Part shown: positions 42,068 to 51,190 of the stretch, piece after piece
How positions within the stretch are numbered: the stretch's first letter is position 1
Layout: each line of letters starts with the position of its first letter
Origin: an uncultured Clostridia bacterium
Lineage (GTDB): Bacteria > Bacillota > Clostridia > Christensenellales > Aristaeellaceae
Direction: 5' to 3'
Assembly (NCBI GenBank): GCA_937894675.1
Contig: CALCQO010000018.1
Span: 1-64,000 of the forward strand
Length of the DNA: 64,000 bases
Notes under the pieces: generated by a model
Told to the model about the DNA's origin: nothing
The model's input: the letters and a program-made list of their open reading frames with translations, nothing else
The model's database searches: none
Translations under genes and position numbers: made by a program

Positions 42068-45000
42068 ATGAAACTGATGAGAATAGCAAAAGAGTCCGCC
42101 GTAATCAAGCCGACCGCCGTCTTCCGGCGCCGCGTGCTGCTAACGCTGCTGCTGGTGCTGTCCCTGCTGGGCACCGCCGCCCTGGCGCAATCGGACCCGC
42201 CCATCGGCTCCACCACCCACTATTTGCGGTGGGTCAGCGGCACGGACTCTACCATCACCGGCAACGATATGGTCAGCAACCCTCTGTCCAACCGCCCGAC
42301 GGAGCATGTGATGGAGCTGGGCTTTTCCTATACCGGGGAAACCACCAAGTATGGGGTGGAAATCCGACTGCCGGCGTACCTGTTCAATTACCGGCAGACG
42401 GACGCCGGCGGCAACCCCATCGGCGGCACCCAGGACGGGGCGCCCATCATCACCATCAACGGCAAAACCCAGGTGGATGTCCCCCTGGCGCCCTATCCGG
42501 AAGAGCCGGCGGAAACCATTTATAAATTCAACTACCGCATCGAGGGGGATGAGATCGTCATCTCCAACTACGGCAACTTCCCCAGCGGCGAAACCTTTAC
42601 CATGGGCCTGCGCTACAACCTGCCCCGCCCCTCCTATGTAATGGACGGCTATGCCAAGGATGATATCCAGGCCTCCTTTACCGTCAAACCCCGGGACGGC
42701 GGCGAGCCCGTCACCTTTTTATCCGACCCGTTGAGTATCGAATACAATACCTCGGCGGATGTGCGTTCCGTCTCCAAATATGTCAACCAGGTGTATACCA
42801 CCTGGCCTTTCTACAATACCCCCAAGCCCGCGGACTATGTGGAGGGGGAGTATATCTATGCCAGTTACCGGGTCAGGGTGACGGTGGATTACAACGACTC
42901 CCAGCCCTATTATGTGAAACTGACGGAGCTGATTCCCGCCGGGGAAAAGGGCGAACTGTACGCCTGGGGCTCCACCTACGGGCCTAGGTTCGGCGGGCTC
43001 GCTGACTGGACGCTGGCCCATGAAAAGGCCATCCAGGTAAGGCTGCCCAAGTACGACTACACCCAGGATACCACCGGCAGAAGTGAATCAACCTATGATT
43101 TTTATCTCTTTTTCCGCTACAAGGTGGCGGATTTAACCTGGATGCCCCTGAATGACCCAAAGAATCCAGGGGCAACGTATACCATCTTCAAGAATGGCGT
43201 CCAGGCGGACCTGTACGGGATTGACCTGAAGGATCACAACATGGTAAGCGCCCAGACCGAGTATACCTACAAGCGGGGTCTGGCGCCGCCTGTGTATCCG
43301 GGAATCGCGCCGGATATCCGTAAATACGATGGGAGAAAGTCCGGCGGCATGATTACCGCCATGGAGGAAAAGATACTGGAGCCCTGGATTCTCAATTCCG
43401 GGGGCGCGGTCGGCAACTTCAGAATGGTGGGCGGTGTGCAGTCCTACGGCTTTTCCACAACCAGCCCCACCACAAAGGACTATGGCGCCAATCCCTATAC
43501 CATCCACTTTACCGACAACACTCTCAATATGACCACGGATGCCGGCCGCATGCGGCTGGAAAGCGGGGATTACCAGTTTAAAACCCTGGCCATTGATGGG
43601 TTCTTCCATTACTTCCTGACCGACCCCACCAACTACAGTTCCTGGACCAGCGGAGATTATCCCTGGGACCAGTATCCGGCGACCACCCTGTCCTACCAAA
43701 AGGACATCAACGGCCCCTGGATCAAACTGGGGGACATCACCCGGGTGAACGGCAACTACCAGAACCTGCTGCTGACCTATGCAGACGGTACCACCCCTGC
43801 CCTGTACAACCCTAAAACAAACGCAAACAACCTGATGAAGGTGCCCCTGCCCGAGGGCACGGTGGGCATCCGCCTCAGCGTCCACGCCGACGCCAGGATG
43901 TACCGCACCATCTTCAACGGCCTGTACCTGGAGACTGAGCTGCTTGATTCGCCGCGTGTGATGGCAGCCCTCAAGGATGCCCAGAATCGCTTTATTTCCA
44001 ATGTGTTTTCCGCTACCGGCGTCCGGGCGAACAGCACCGAGGAAGTGCCGGCAGGCGCTACTTCCGCCAACCACGAGATTACCCGTTCCGTGGTTACCTC
44101 CACCGTCGCCAAAGGCCGGGGCACCCCTGTGAAGGAAGCCAACGCCGGCGGCTACCGGGTGCACTACTACGCCACCCAGTACGAGCAGATAACCTGGCCC
44201 GACCCCAATGCCGCGGCGGCCATCGCCAACAGCGGGCTGTTGGAACAGCGGGAGGGCACCTTCTACGACCTGCTGCCCCCCGGCGCCAAGGTGGACCCGG
44301 CCACCATCGTCCTTCGGCAGGCAACCATTTACGGCTGGGGGTTCACCATCCCCCATGTGCTGAGCATGGTGGACAACTGGGAAGGCACCGGCCGCACCAT
44401 GATGATTGTCAAAGGCCTGGTGCCCCAGGACAAGGTGAACTACTATACCCTCGCCTCCGGCATGGGCGGCACCAATGTGTACAGCGGCATGCGCCTGGAC
44501 TATGATATGACCAATACCTGGGCCAATGTGGCGGCCTACGGCTCCACACTGAAAAACTATGTGGCCTATGAAGCGGGCAGCGGCGTTTTGAAGGACGGCG
44601 TCAACGATGACGCCGCCGGCGTGCTGGACGCGAGCAAAAAGCCCGTTGTCCCTGACGAGCTGCTGCCGGCCTTTTTCGATTTAAACGGCGATGGCAACCA
44701 GGGCGGCCAGAGTAATTTCATGTACGCCAACGCGACGCTGACCTATAACGACATCCTGGCGGCACAGATTGGCTTTAGCAAACAGGTGGCCGGCGCGGGG
44801 GACGCCTACTATGCCGATCATACCACCGTGCCGCTGATGGGCGGGTACTCCTACCTGCTGCGGCGGGTCAACGAGGGGGATCAGTACGTTAAGGACATCA
44901 TCATCTACGACGTGCTGGAGGAAGCCCATGACGGGCTGGAACACTGGAAGGGTAAATTCCTGAGCATTGACGCCAGCCAGCTGGAAAGCAAGGGCATTGA

Positions 45001-48000
45001 TGTAATCAAATATTATTCCACCGTGCCGGGGCTGGTGCTCTACGACGCGGCGGATCAGGCGGGCGCGGCCGCCCGCCGGGATTTGACCAATACCGCCATC
45101 TGGAGCGCCGCCCCGCCATCTGACTTGTCAACCGTTACCGCTGTGGCGGTGGACTTGCGGCATCTGAAAACCGGGGAAGAGTTCATCGCCAAACCCTCCG
45201 AGGTGCTGGCGCTGTATGTCTTCATGGAAGCGCCCATGGATGAAAACGGCAGCCTGGTGGATAACCAGATACTCGCCTACAACGAAAACCTCATGTCCAG
45301 CAGCGTGCGCTACGCGACCCAGCAGGACTTTTCAGAAATCGCCACCGAGCAGGGCAATACCTTAACCGTCGCCCTCAAGGACATCGGCATCGACCTGAGC
45401 AAGGAATCCGAGGCCATTTCCGGCACCCAGGACGCGCCCACCCCCGTTCAGGCCCAGGATGAGATTCTCTACCGCCTGCACTTGACAAACACCAACCTGG
45501 CGGACGCAATCGAGAACATCACCCTGGAGGATACCCTGCCCGACGGGCTGACCATCGACTTTGCCAACATTTCCCTGATGCGCATGGACAACCCGGGCAT
45601 GACGGAACTGGTTGCCGCCAGCGCTTTCGCCTCCGTCACCCAGGACGGGCAGAAGCTGACCTTTACCATCCCCAATCTGCTGGCCCACGAAAAGGTTACC
45701 TTCCTGGTGCCCACCACGGTGGATCACCTGCTGGATCCCCTGGAAGACAAGGTTTACGAAAACCGGGCGAAAATCACCAAGGTGTACAACATCCCCTACG
45801 AAAAGGAAAGCCCGCCCACCTGGCACCAGATTTGGCCCTCCACGGCGGCGCCCCAGGGCGTGAAAACCATGCTGAACCGGCCTTTCCTGCCCGGGGAAAC
45901 CTTTACCTTCGAGCTGCGGGAGGGCACCGACGGCCAAGGCGAGGTGGTGCGTACGGCGACTGCCGCAGCGCCCGCGGACGGGGAGATGCCCGCCCAGCTT
46001 TCCTTTGTCTTCCCCGCCCTTGGCTACGACATGGTGGGCACACATTCCTACACCATTACCGAGGTGCCTGGCAATGGGGACAGCGTGCTGTACGACGAAG
46101 GCATCATCGGGGTTACCATTACCGTGACCTTGGTGGAAGGCCGCCTGCAAGCCGCCGTCGCCTACACGAAGCAGGGCGCTTTGGTTGATCAGGCCGAGTT
46201 TTCGAACGAGTTTCTTACCACCACCTTCACCCAGCGCAAGCAATGGCAGGGCGAAACCCAGCTGGGGCGCCCCCGCATCCGCCTGCAGCTGTACCGGGAC
46301 GGCCAGACCTTCGGCGAGGGCGTCTATTTACCCCTTCAGGACGGGGATGCCATGTGGACGACGGGTTCCTGGGAATACACCTGGGAAAACCTGCCCCGCC
46401 TGAAGGCGGACGGCTCCGGCCAGTCTGTCTACCACGCGGTGGAGCTTGTGCCCCCGCCCAACTACCAAAGCTGGGTGCAGGACGGGGTTATCTACAATTA
46501 TTACCGCCCCGGCACCTTCTCTGCCTCCAAACTGTGGAGCCCCCAGGACCCTGTGGGCACGCAGGTTACCTTCAACCTGTACCAGACCATTCTGCAGCCG
46601 GTTGTGGAGACCCTGCCGGAAAATCCGGAGGAGCCCCCGGCCGAGCCTCCAGTTGATCCCCCGGCGGAGCCCTACAAGATGCTGCTGGATACCGTCACCT
46701 TAACCGGGCAAAAGCAAGCGGATACCACGGTAAACGGCGAGCACGAGCCCTGGGTGTACACCTGGCTCAACCTGCCGGCCAACGGGGAAGTGAATGGGGA
46801 GTATGTCTCCTTCGAGTACACGGTGGAAGAGCAAATCATCCCCGATGGGTACGACATCGACACCACCGCCTCCGCCAGCCGGGTGGTTACCAACTTCCTG
46901 ACGGAAACACAGGCGACCCTCACTAAAACCTGGCAGGGCGGCGCCGAGCGGCCGCCGGCGCAGTTCAAACTGTTCAGGGACGGCGCGCTGTATGGCACCA
47001 TCACTCTGCCGCTCAATGACGGCGACCCCATGTGGGAAACGGACACCTGGACCTATACCTGGACAAAGCTGCCCAAGTTCAAGGAAAGCGCCAAGGTCAT
47101 GGACCCGGAGACCGGGCTGATGGTGTGGGATTTTGCCAACTGGGATATCTGGGAGCAAAGCGTCTACACGGTGGAGGAAATGCCCGTTCAGGGGTATGAG
47201 GCTCAGGTCAGCGGCATGGAGATTACCAACCACTACCTGGCTTCCATCGGCGACTATGTCTGGTACGACAAGAACGGCAACGGCATCCAGGATGAAACCA
47301 ACGAGCCTGTGGCGAATGTGCGGGTCATCATTGAAGCCGGGGAGGGGACAACCCTGCCCGACGGCTACGACCCGGTGCGCTTCACCGATGAAAACGGTCT
47401 GTATCTCTTTGAGCATCTGCCCCCGGGCAACTACATCATCACCTTCGACCCCGCCACCTTCCCGGATAACCATGTCATCACCAAGGTTCGCTCGGAGGGA
47501 TCCACGGAGGCCAACGACTCCAACAGTATCAGTATCCTGGTGTCCTTGCAGCGGGAGGACATTCTCACCATCGACCTGGGACTGGTGTTTGTGCCGCCTG
47601 TGACCCCCGCGCCCGACTACGCCGCCATCAGCGTACCCCTTTACGCGGAGAAAATCCTTCGGGGCAGGCAGCTGGCGGAGGGGGAGTTTACCTTTGTGCT
47701 CAAGGACGCGGCGGGCAACATCGTCAACGAGAAAACCAACGCCAAGGACGGCAGCGTGGTATTTGACGCCAGGCGCTTCAGCCGTCCGGGCACCTTCCTG
47801 TACACCCTGCATGAAAAGGCGGGGGTGTCCAGGGACATCAAATACGACAGCACCGTGTATCGGATAACCATCCGTGTGTGGGAGGATGGGGGCAAACTGA
47901 AACACAGCCTGCATGTGGATAAAAACGGCGTACCCTTTGACGGCGCCATCCAGTTTACCAACGCGTACCTGCTGCCTCCCACCGGGGACGCGGGGTTGAC

Positions 48001-48076
48001 AATGCCCTTGACGCTGCTGGCGCTGGCGCTGCTTGGCTTGCTGGCGGCAACAAAACGGCGGCAATTGCGACAATAA
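42068..48076 (+). CDS. Giant LPxTG-anchored surface protein with Cna-B, SdrB-like and pilin domains
   Basis: A 2002-residue cell-wall protein. Signal peptide ending TAALAQS (about 25-40). Residues about 41-1100 form a large N-terminal region without a known domain, containing many beta-strand repeats. Then: a DUF11-type domain (about 1100-1240), a Spy0128/FctA pilin domain (about 1266-1381), three Cna-B domains (about 1382-1722) with YTWENLPRLK-like and VEEMPVQGYEA strands, an SdrD-B-like domain (about 1724-1844: IGDYVWYDKNGNGIQDE), and a second FctA domain (about 1857-1968). The sorting signal LPPTG starts at residue 1969, followed by a helix and RRQLRQ. Isopeptide-forming domains suggest a protease-stable stalk. 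Start ATG 42068 follows CGGAGGAG; a Pro/Glu-rich stretch interrupts the second Cna-B. Confidence 0.93.
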   Translation: MKLMRIAKESAVIKPTAVFRRRVLLTLLLVLSLLGTAALAQSDPPIGSTTHYLRWVSGTDSTITGNDMVSNPLSNRPTEHVMELGFSYTGETTKYGVEIRLPAYLFNYRQTDAGGNPIGGTQDGAPIITINGKTQVDVPLAPYPEEPAETIYKFNYRIEGDEIVISNYGNFPSGETFTMGLRYNLPRPSYVMDGYAKDDIQASFTVKPRDGGEPVTFLSDPLSIEYNTSADVRSVSKYVNQVYTTWPFYNTPKPADYVEGEYIYASYRVRVTVDYNDSQPYYVKLTELIPAGEKGELYAWGSTYGPRFGGLADWTLAHEKAIQVRLPKYDYTQDTTGRSESTYDFYLFFRYKVADLTWMPLNDPKNPGATYTIFKNGVQADLYGIDLKDHNMVSAQTEYTYKRGLAPPVYPGIAPDIRKYDGRKSGGMITAMEEKILEPWILNSGGAVGNFRMVGGVQSYGFSTTSPTTKDYGANPYTIHFTDNTLNMTTDAGRMRLESGDYQFKTLAIDGFFHYFLTDPTNYSSWTSGDYPWDQYPATTLSYQKDINGPWIKLGDITRVNGNYQNLLLTYADGTTPALYNPKTNANNLMKVPLPEGTVGIRLSVHADARMYRTIFNGLYLETELLDSPRVMAALKDAQNRFISNVFSATGVRANSTEEVPAGATSANHEITRSVVTSTVAKGRGTPVKEANAGGYRVHYYATQYEQITWPDPNAAAAIANSGLLEQREGTFYDLLPPGAKVDPATIVLRQATIYGWGFTIPHVLSMVDNWEGTGRTMMIVKGLVPQDKVNYYTLASGMGGTNVYSGMRLDYDMTNTWANVAAYGSTLKNYVAYEAGSGVLKDGVNDDAAGVLDASKKPVVPDELLPAFFDLNGDGNQGGQSNFMYANATLTYNDILAAQIGFSKQVAGAGDAYYADHTTVPLMGGYSYLLRRVNEGDQYVKDIIIYDVLEEAHDGLEHWKGKFLSIDASQLESKGIDVIKYYSTVPGLVLYDAADQAGAAARRDLTNTAIWSAAPPSDLSTVTAVAVDLRHLKTGEEFIAKPSEVLALYVFMEAPMDENGSLVDNQILAYNENLMSSSVRYATQQDFSEIATEQGNTLTVALKDIGIDLSKESEAISGTQDAPTPVQAQDEILYRLHLTNTNLADAIENITLEDTLPDGLTIDFANISLMRMDNPGMTELVAASAFASVTQDGQKLTFTIPNLLAHEKVTFLVPTTVDHLLDPLEDKVYENRAKITKVYNIPYEKESPPTWHQIWPSTAAPQGVKTMLNRPFLPGETFTFELREGTDGQGEVVRTATAAAPADGEMPAQLSFVFPALGYDMVGTHSYTITEVPGNGDSVLYDEGIIGVTITVTLVEGRLQAAVAYTKQGALVDQAEFSNEFLTTTFTQRKQWQGETQLGRPRIRLQLYRDGQTFGEGVYLPLQDGDAMWTTGSWEYTWENLPRLKADGSGQSVYHAVELVPPPNYQSWVQDGVIYNYYRPGTFSASKLWSPQDPVGTQVTFNLYQTILQPVVETLPENPEEPPAEPPVDPPAEPYKMLLDTVTLTGQKQADTTVNGEHEPWVYTWLNLPANGEVNGEYVSFEYTVEEQIIPDGYDIDTTASASRVVTNFLTETQATLTKTWQGGAERPPAQFKLFRDGALYGTITLPLNDGDPMWETDTWTYTWTKLPKFKESAKVMDPETGLMVWDFANWDIWEQSVYTVEEMPVQGYEAQVSGMEITNHYLASIGDYVWYDKNGNGIQDETNEPVANVRVIIEAGEGTTLPDGYDPVRFTDENGLYLFEHLPPGNYIITFDPATFPDNHVITKVRSEGSTEANDSNSISILVSLQREDILTIDLGLVFVPPVTPAPDYAAISVPLYAEKILRGRQLAEGEFTFVLKDAAGNIVNEKTNAKDGSVVFDARRFSRPGTFLYTLHEKAGVSRDIKYDSTVYRITIRVWEDGGKLKHSLHVDKNGVPFDGAIQFTNAYLLPPTGDAGLTMPLTLLALALLGLLAATKRRQLRQ

Positions 48077-48083
48077 TTTATCC

Positions 48084-48116
48084 AAAACGGGGAGGCGCAA
48101 AGGCTTCCCCGTTTTT
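48084..48116 (+). terminator. Terminator after the surface protein
   Basis: Stem AAAACGGGGAGG / CTTCCCCGTTTT with one mismatch and a T-run GTTTTTG. Confidence 0.8.
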
Positions 48117-48180
48117 GTGGGTAAAATCTATGCAATGGACAACGAACAGCAAACCTGAACAAGTGAAAGGGAGAAATCAT

Positions 48181-48633
48181 ATGGCAGCAGAGAAGAAAGC
48201 GACCCCCGTACAGGACAAGGTGGAAGATATCGCCAAGAAAGCCACCGAGGCAGTGGTGAAAACAGCCGCCGCCGCCAAGGACATGGCGGGCGAAGCGGTG
48301 GAAAAAACCGCCAAAGCGGTAAAGAAGACAGTGGAAACGGTGAAGGACACGGTGGAGGAGACGGGCAAGAAGGCCGCCGCCGAAAAGAAAAAGACCACCG
48401 CCGCCGCGAAGAAGACGGCCAGCAACGCCAAAGCTAAGGCAGAGGAAACCGTCAAGAAGACGACGGCCGCCGCAAAGAAGACGGCCGCCACCACCAAGGC
48501 CAAGGCGAAAACGGCCGCTAAGAAGACCACCGCGGCGGCAAAGAAAACCGCGGCGACTGCCAAAGCCAAGACGGAGACGGCAGCCAAGAAAACAACCGCT
48601 GCTGCCAAGAAAGCCGCGCCGAAAAAGAAATAA
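48181..48633 (+). CDS. Histone H1-like Lys/Ala-rich protein
   Basis: A 150-residue, very basic protein. After a 60-residue amphipathic helical start (VQDKVEDIAKKATEAVVKTAAAAK, late-embryogenesis-like spacing), the rest is repeats of AAKKT-AA-AKAKA and TTAAAKKTAA, the pattern of eukaryotic H1 tails and of bacterial HctB/BpH1-type proteins that coat DNA. ATG 48181 has AAAGGGAG upstream. The repeats are near-identical at DNA level too, so the array length probably varies between strains. Likely a nucleoid-associated protein; DNA binding is inferred from charge only. Confidence 0.85.
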   Translation: MAAEKKATPVQDKVEDIAKKATEAVVKTAAAAKDMAGEAVEKTAKAVKKTVETVKDTVEETGKKAAAEKKKTTAAAKKTASNAKAKAEETVKKTTAAAKKTAATTKAKAKTAAKKTTAAAKKTAATAKAKTETAAKKTTAAAKKAAPKKK

Positions 48634-48663
48634 GGGGATACCCTTTAAGGGATGGGAGGTCCT

Positions 48664-49038
48664 ATGGCGGAAACAAAGAAACGCACAGCCCGTCAGATTG
48701 ACGCGCTGATCAAACAGGCCGACGCGAAGATTGACAAATACAAGGGCTATATCGCCAAGCTTCAGCAGGAAAAGAAAGAGCTGAACGCCGAAAAGCGCAA
48801 GCTGGGCACCGCCGCGGCGAAAAAAACCACGGCGAAAAAGGCCCCGGCGAAGAAAACCACGTCCGCGAAAACAACAGCGAAGAAGACCGCGGCGAAAACC
48901 ACGGCGAAAAAGACCACCGCCCGGAAAACCACCAAGAAGGAAAAATCCCTTCTGGAAGGGCTGCTGGAGGGGGTTAAACAGTCCACCGGGCTGGACGCGG
49001 AGGACATCCTGGAAGGCATCCTGGGAAAAAAGAACTGA
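48664..49038 (+). CDS. Second Lys/Ala-rich histone-like protein
   Basis: A 124-residue protein 30 bp after the first. Residues 1-45 form a coiled coil (IDALIKQADAKIDKYKGYIAKLQQEKKEL), residues about 48-95 a Lys/Ala/Thr tail with TAKKA and TAKKT repeats, and the last 30 residues a folded-looking helix (SLLEGLLEGVKQSTGLDAEDILEGILG). Different ends but the same tail as its neighbour. The start is ATG 48664 with GGGAGG upstream (an ATG at 48652 lies in the ribosome binding site). Probably a dimeric DNA-bridging protein partner; inferred. Confidence 0.8.
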   Translation: MAETKKRTARQIDALIKQADAKIDKYKGYIAKLQQEKKELNAEKRKLGTAAAKKTTAKKAPAKKTTSAKTTAKKTAAKTTAKKTTARKTTKKEKSLLEGLLEGVKQSTGLDAEDILEGILGKKN

Positions 49039-49071
49039 CAGCAACGAATCAGATGAATCTATAAACGATTG

Positions 49072-49292
49072 AAAGCGGGGGGCGAACGCCCCCGCTTCAG
49101 CGTGTCGAAAAAGCCAGCAACCGCATGTTTCGATACCGAAACATGCTTGCGTTTACTTCATCTGCCAGAATCGGTCAATTACGAACCATGTAAACTTCCT
49201 CTTCCGGCAGATTCGTTCCTAGCCTTGCAGCCTTTTTGGACACGCTGTACTTCTTTGACAGTCTAAAGCGGGGGGCGAATGCCCCCCGCTTT
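49072..49292 (+). other. Structured non-coding region between two copies of one terminator
   Basis: Two near-identical hairpins (AAAGCGGGGGGCGAACGCCCCCGCTT at 49072-49097 and AAAGCGGGGGGCGAATGCCCCCCGCTTT at 49265-49292) bracket a region with nested inverted repeats: outer 21-bp arms 49098-49118 / 49227-49247 (18 of 21 paired), GCATGTTTCG-ATAC-CGAAACATGC (49123-49146, exact), and ATCTGCCAGAA (49160-49170) / TTCCGGCAGAT (49202-49212). It could be a structured RNA or a decayed element. The two hairpins are likely terminators, one for each direction. No convincing gene is present. Confidence 0.55.
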
Positions 49293-49309
49293 GCCATCTG
49301 TATGCATTT

Positions 49310-50596
49310 TTACTTGGATTTCAGCCTGTCCACCTGTTCCTGAGCGTCGGAATACCCCTGGGCGGCGGCTTTCTGGTACCATTCCAAAGCCTTGTCCAGG
49401 TTCAGGTCGGTGCCTGTGCCGTACTCATAAAAGGTGCCGATGGTGTACTGGGCTTCCGCGTCTCCCTGCTGCGCCGCCTTCATGTACCAGGCGAAGGAGA
49501 GTTTTAGATCCTTCTGCACCCCGTAGCCGTAGTAGTAGTCCAGGCCGATGTTGCTCTGGGCGGCGGCGTTGCCCTGCTCGGCGGCCTGCAGGTAGAGGGC
49601 ATGGGCCTTCGCTTCGTCCTTCTGGGTGCCAAGGCCCATATACGTCATGTACCCAAGGGTCGTCAGCGCGCTGGCATCCCCCTGCTTAGCCGCGGCGGAA
49701 ATCCACTGGTAGGCGGTGTCTTCGTCAACCGTAGTTCCTAGGCCGTCCAGGTAGGCGTTGCCCGCCTTGTTCTGGGCGGCTGCGTATCCCTGGTTGGCGG
49801 ACGCCAGCGCCCACTCCAGCCCCAGGGCTGCGTTCTGCTCCACCCCTCTGCCGTCAAAGTAGTGCCTGGCCACATTGTACTGCCCGATGGGGTCGCCTTC
49901 CCGGGCGCTTTTCATATCCCAATCAAAGGCTTTCTGGTCATCCTGGGCGACGCCTGTGCCCGTTTCGTAGTAGAAGGCCAGGTTGGCGTAGGAGTTGATG
50001 TGCCCGCCCTGGGCAGCCAGCAGCGTCCACTCGAATGCTTTCTGGTAATCCGGGGACACACCGTAGCCGTAGTAATAGCAGTTGGCCAGTGATCCCTGCC
50101 CCTTGGGGGAACCCTGATCGGCGGCTTTCTGGTACCACGCGAAGGCCTGGTCGTAATCCTGCGCCACATAGGTGCCCGTCTCATACATCCATCCCACGGC
50201 CTGCTGCCCGTCGGCGTTGCCGCCCTGGGCGGAGAGCATCCACATATCAAACGCTTTTTCCATGTCCAGGGGGTAGCCCTCGCCTACGGAATAATAGTAG
50301 CCCATAAAGTAGGCGGCCAGCGGCTCGCCCAGATCACTTGCTTTCTCAAACAGTTCCCGGGCTTTGGCCTCATCGGGCTCCACGCCCATGCCGTAGTAAT
50401 AGTATTCGCCCAGGCGGGCGAGGGCGTCCCGGTCTCCCAGTTCCGCCGCCTGCGTCAGAATGGGCAGGGCTTCCTCGTATTTTTCCTGCCGGTCCAGGCT
50501 GTCCCACTGTGCGTACAGCAGGTCGGTATCATCCGCGTATGCGCTGGTGAAAACCGTCAGAGCCAGGGTAAGGGCAAACAGGAGCAGTTTTTTCAT
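49310..50596 (-). CDS. Secreted Sel1-like repeat protein
   Basis: A 428-residue exported protein; signal peptide KKLLLFALTLALTVFTSAYA. From about residue 35 to the end it is a solenoid of about eleven Sel1-type helical pairs of 36 residues (AELGDRDALARLGEYYYYGMGVEPDEAKARELFEKA, then repeats with YYYGYGVSPDYQKAFEW and YNVARHYFDGRGV). Sel1 solenoids bind other proteins and act as scaffolds. Strong AAGGAGGTGG before ATG 50596. Single-gene unit, partner unknown. Confidence 0.92.
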   Translation of the reverse strand: MKKLLLFALTLALTVFTSAYADDTDLLYAQWDSLDRQEKYEEALPILTQAAELGDRDALARLGEYYYYGMGVEPDEAKARELFEKASDLGEPLAAYFMGYYYSVGEGYPLDMEKAFDMWMLSAQGGNADGQQAVGWMYETGTYVAQDYDQAFAWYQKAADQGSPKGQGSLANCYYYGYGVSPDYQKAFEWTLLAAQGGHINSYANLAFYYETGTGVAQDDQKAFDWDMKSAREGDPIGQYNVARHYFDGRGVEQNAALGLEWALASANQGYAAAQNKAGNAYLDGLGTTVDEDTAYQWISAAAKQGDASALTTLGYMTYMGLGTQKDEAKAHALYLQAAEQGNAAAQSNIGLDYYYGYGVQKDLKLSFAWYMKAAQQGDAEAQYTIGTFYEYGTGTDLNLDKALEWYQKAAAQGYSDAQEQVDRLKSK

Positions 50597-50782
50597 GTCG
50601 CTCCACCTCCTTGGGGGTGATATTCCTTCCTGCTCTATTTTACCCTATCCGCATGCCCATTGCATCCCCCGGCAGGCAAGGTACGGGAAAAATGCAGGGT
50701 TTGCCTGTTCAATTGCTTCAGTTTATGGTATATTCCATGGGCAGCCGCGCGAGGCGCGGAAAAAGAAAGCAGGAGGGACAAC

Positions 50783-51103
50783 ATGATTATCACCACCACC
50801 ACCCAAATAGAAGGACGCGCTATTGCGGAGTACAAGGGCATCGTCTTTGGCGAAGTCATTACCGGCATCAACTTTTTGAAGGATCTGGGCGCGGGGCTGC
50901 GCAATGTGTTCGGCGGCCGCTCCAAGGGGTATGAGGAAGAACTGCTTGTCGCCCGGGAGCAGGCCCTGGAAGAGATGAAACAGCGCGCCGCCCAGATGGG
51001 CTGCGACGCCGTGGTCGGCGTCAAGATGGATTACGAGGTGCTGGGCACCGGCGGCAACATGCTGATGGTCACCTGCTCGGGCACAGCGGTGAAGCTGGGC
51101 TAA
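50783..51103 (+). CDS. YbjQ/UPF0145 family protein
   Basis: A 106-residue small beta/alpha protein of the YbjQ family (heavy-metal-binding-domain-like). Marks: GRAIAEYKGIVFGEVITGINFLKD, SKGYEEELLVAREQALEEM, GCDAVVGVKMDYEVLG. Members assemble into pentamers or decamers, function unknown. ATG 50783 has AGGAGGGAC upstream. Single-gene unit; a 10-bp terminator follows. Confidence 0.92.
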   Translation: MIITTTTQIEGRAIAEYKGIVFGEVITGINFLKDLGAGLRNVFGGRSKGYEEELLVAREQALEEMKQRAAQMGCDAVVGVKMDYEVLGTGGNMLMVTCSGTAVKLG

Positions 51104-51119
51104 GCAAGATTACGAAAAA

Positions 51120-51152
51120 GAATCCCGCGGCTTTCGCGGGATTCTTTTTTAT
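51120..51152. terminator. Terminator after the YbjQ-like gene
   Basis: Perfect 10-bp stem GAATCCCGCG / CGCGGGATTC, loop GCTTT, six T's; also fits the convergent DUF1697 gene. Confidence 0.92.
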
Positions 51153-51190
51153 TCTTTTATTTGATGAATTATCCGGCATGCGATAGGCAT

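Noticed and set aside
48380..48610. Repeat array in the Lys/Ala-rich gene as CRISPR or minisatellite
   Set aside because: The periodicity comes from AAKKT-type codons in one open frame with its own start and ribosome binding site.
46700..49044. Long minus-strand open frames opposite the surface protein and histone-like genes
   Set aside because: One is a run of Phe/Leu/Arg/Gly from antisense reading of Lys/Ala codons; both lack start signals and known motifs.
49069..49266. 65-residue open frame in the structured region
   Set aside because: It crosses the hairpins and nested inverted repeats, has no convincing ribosome binding site, and shows no family resemblance.
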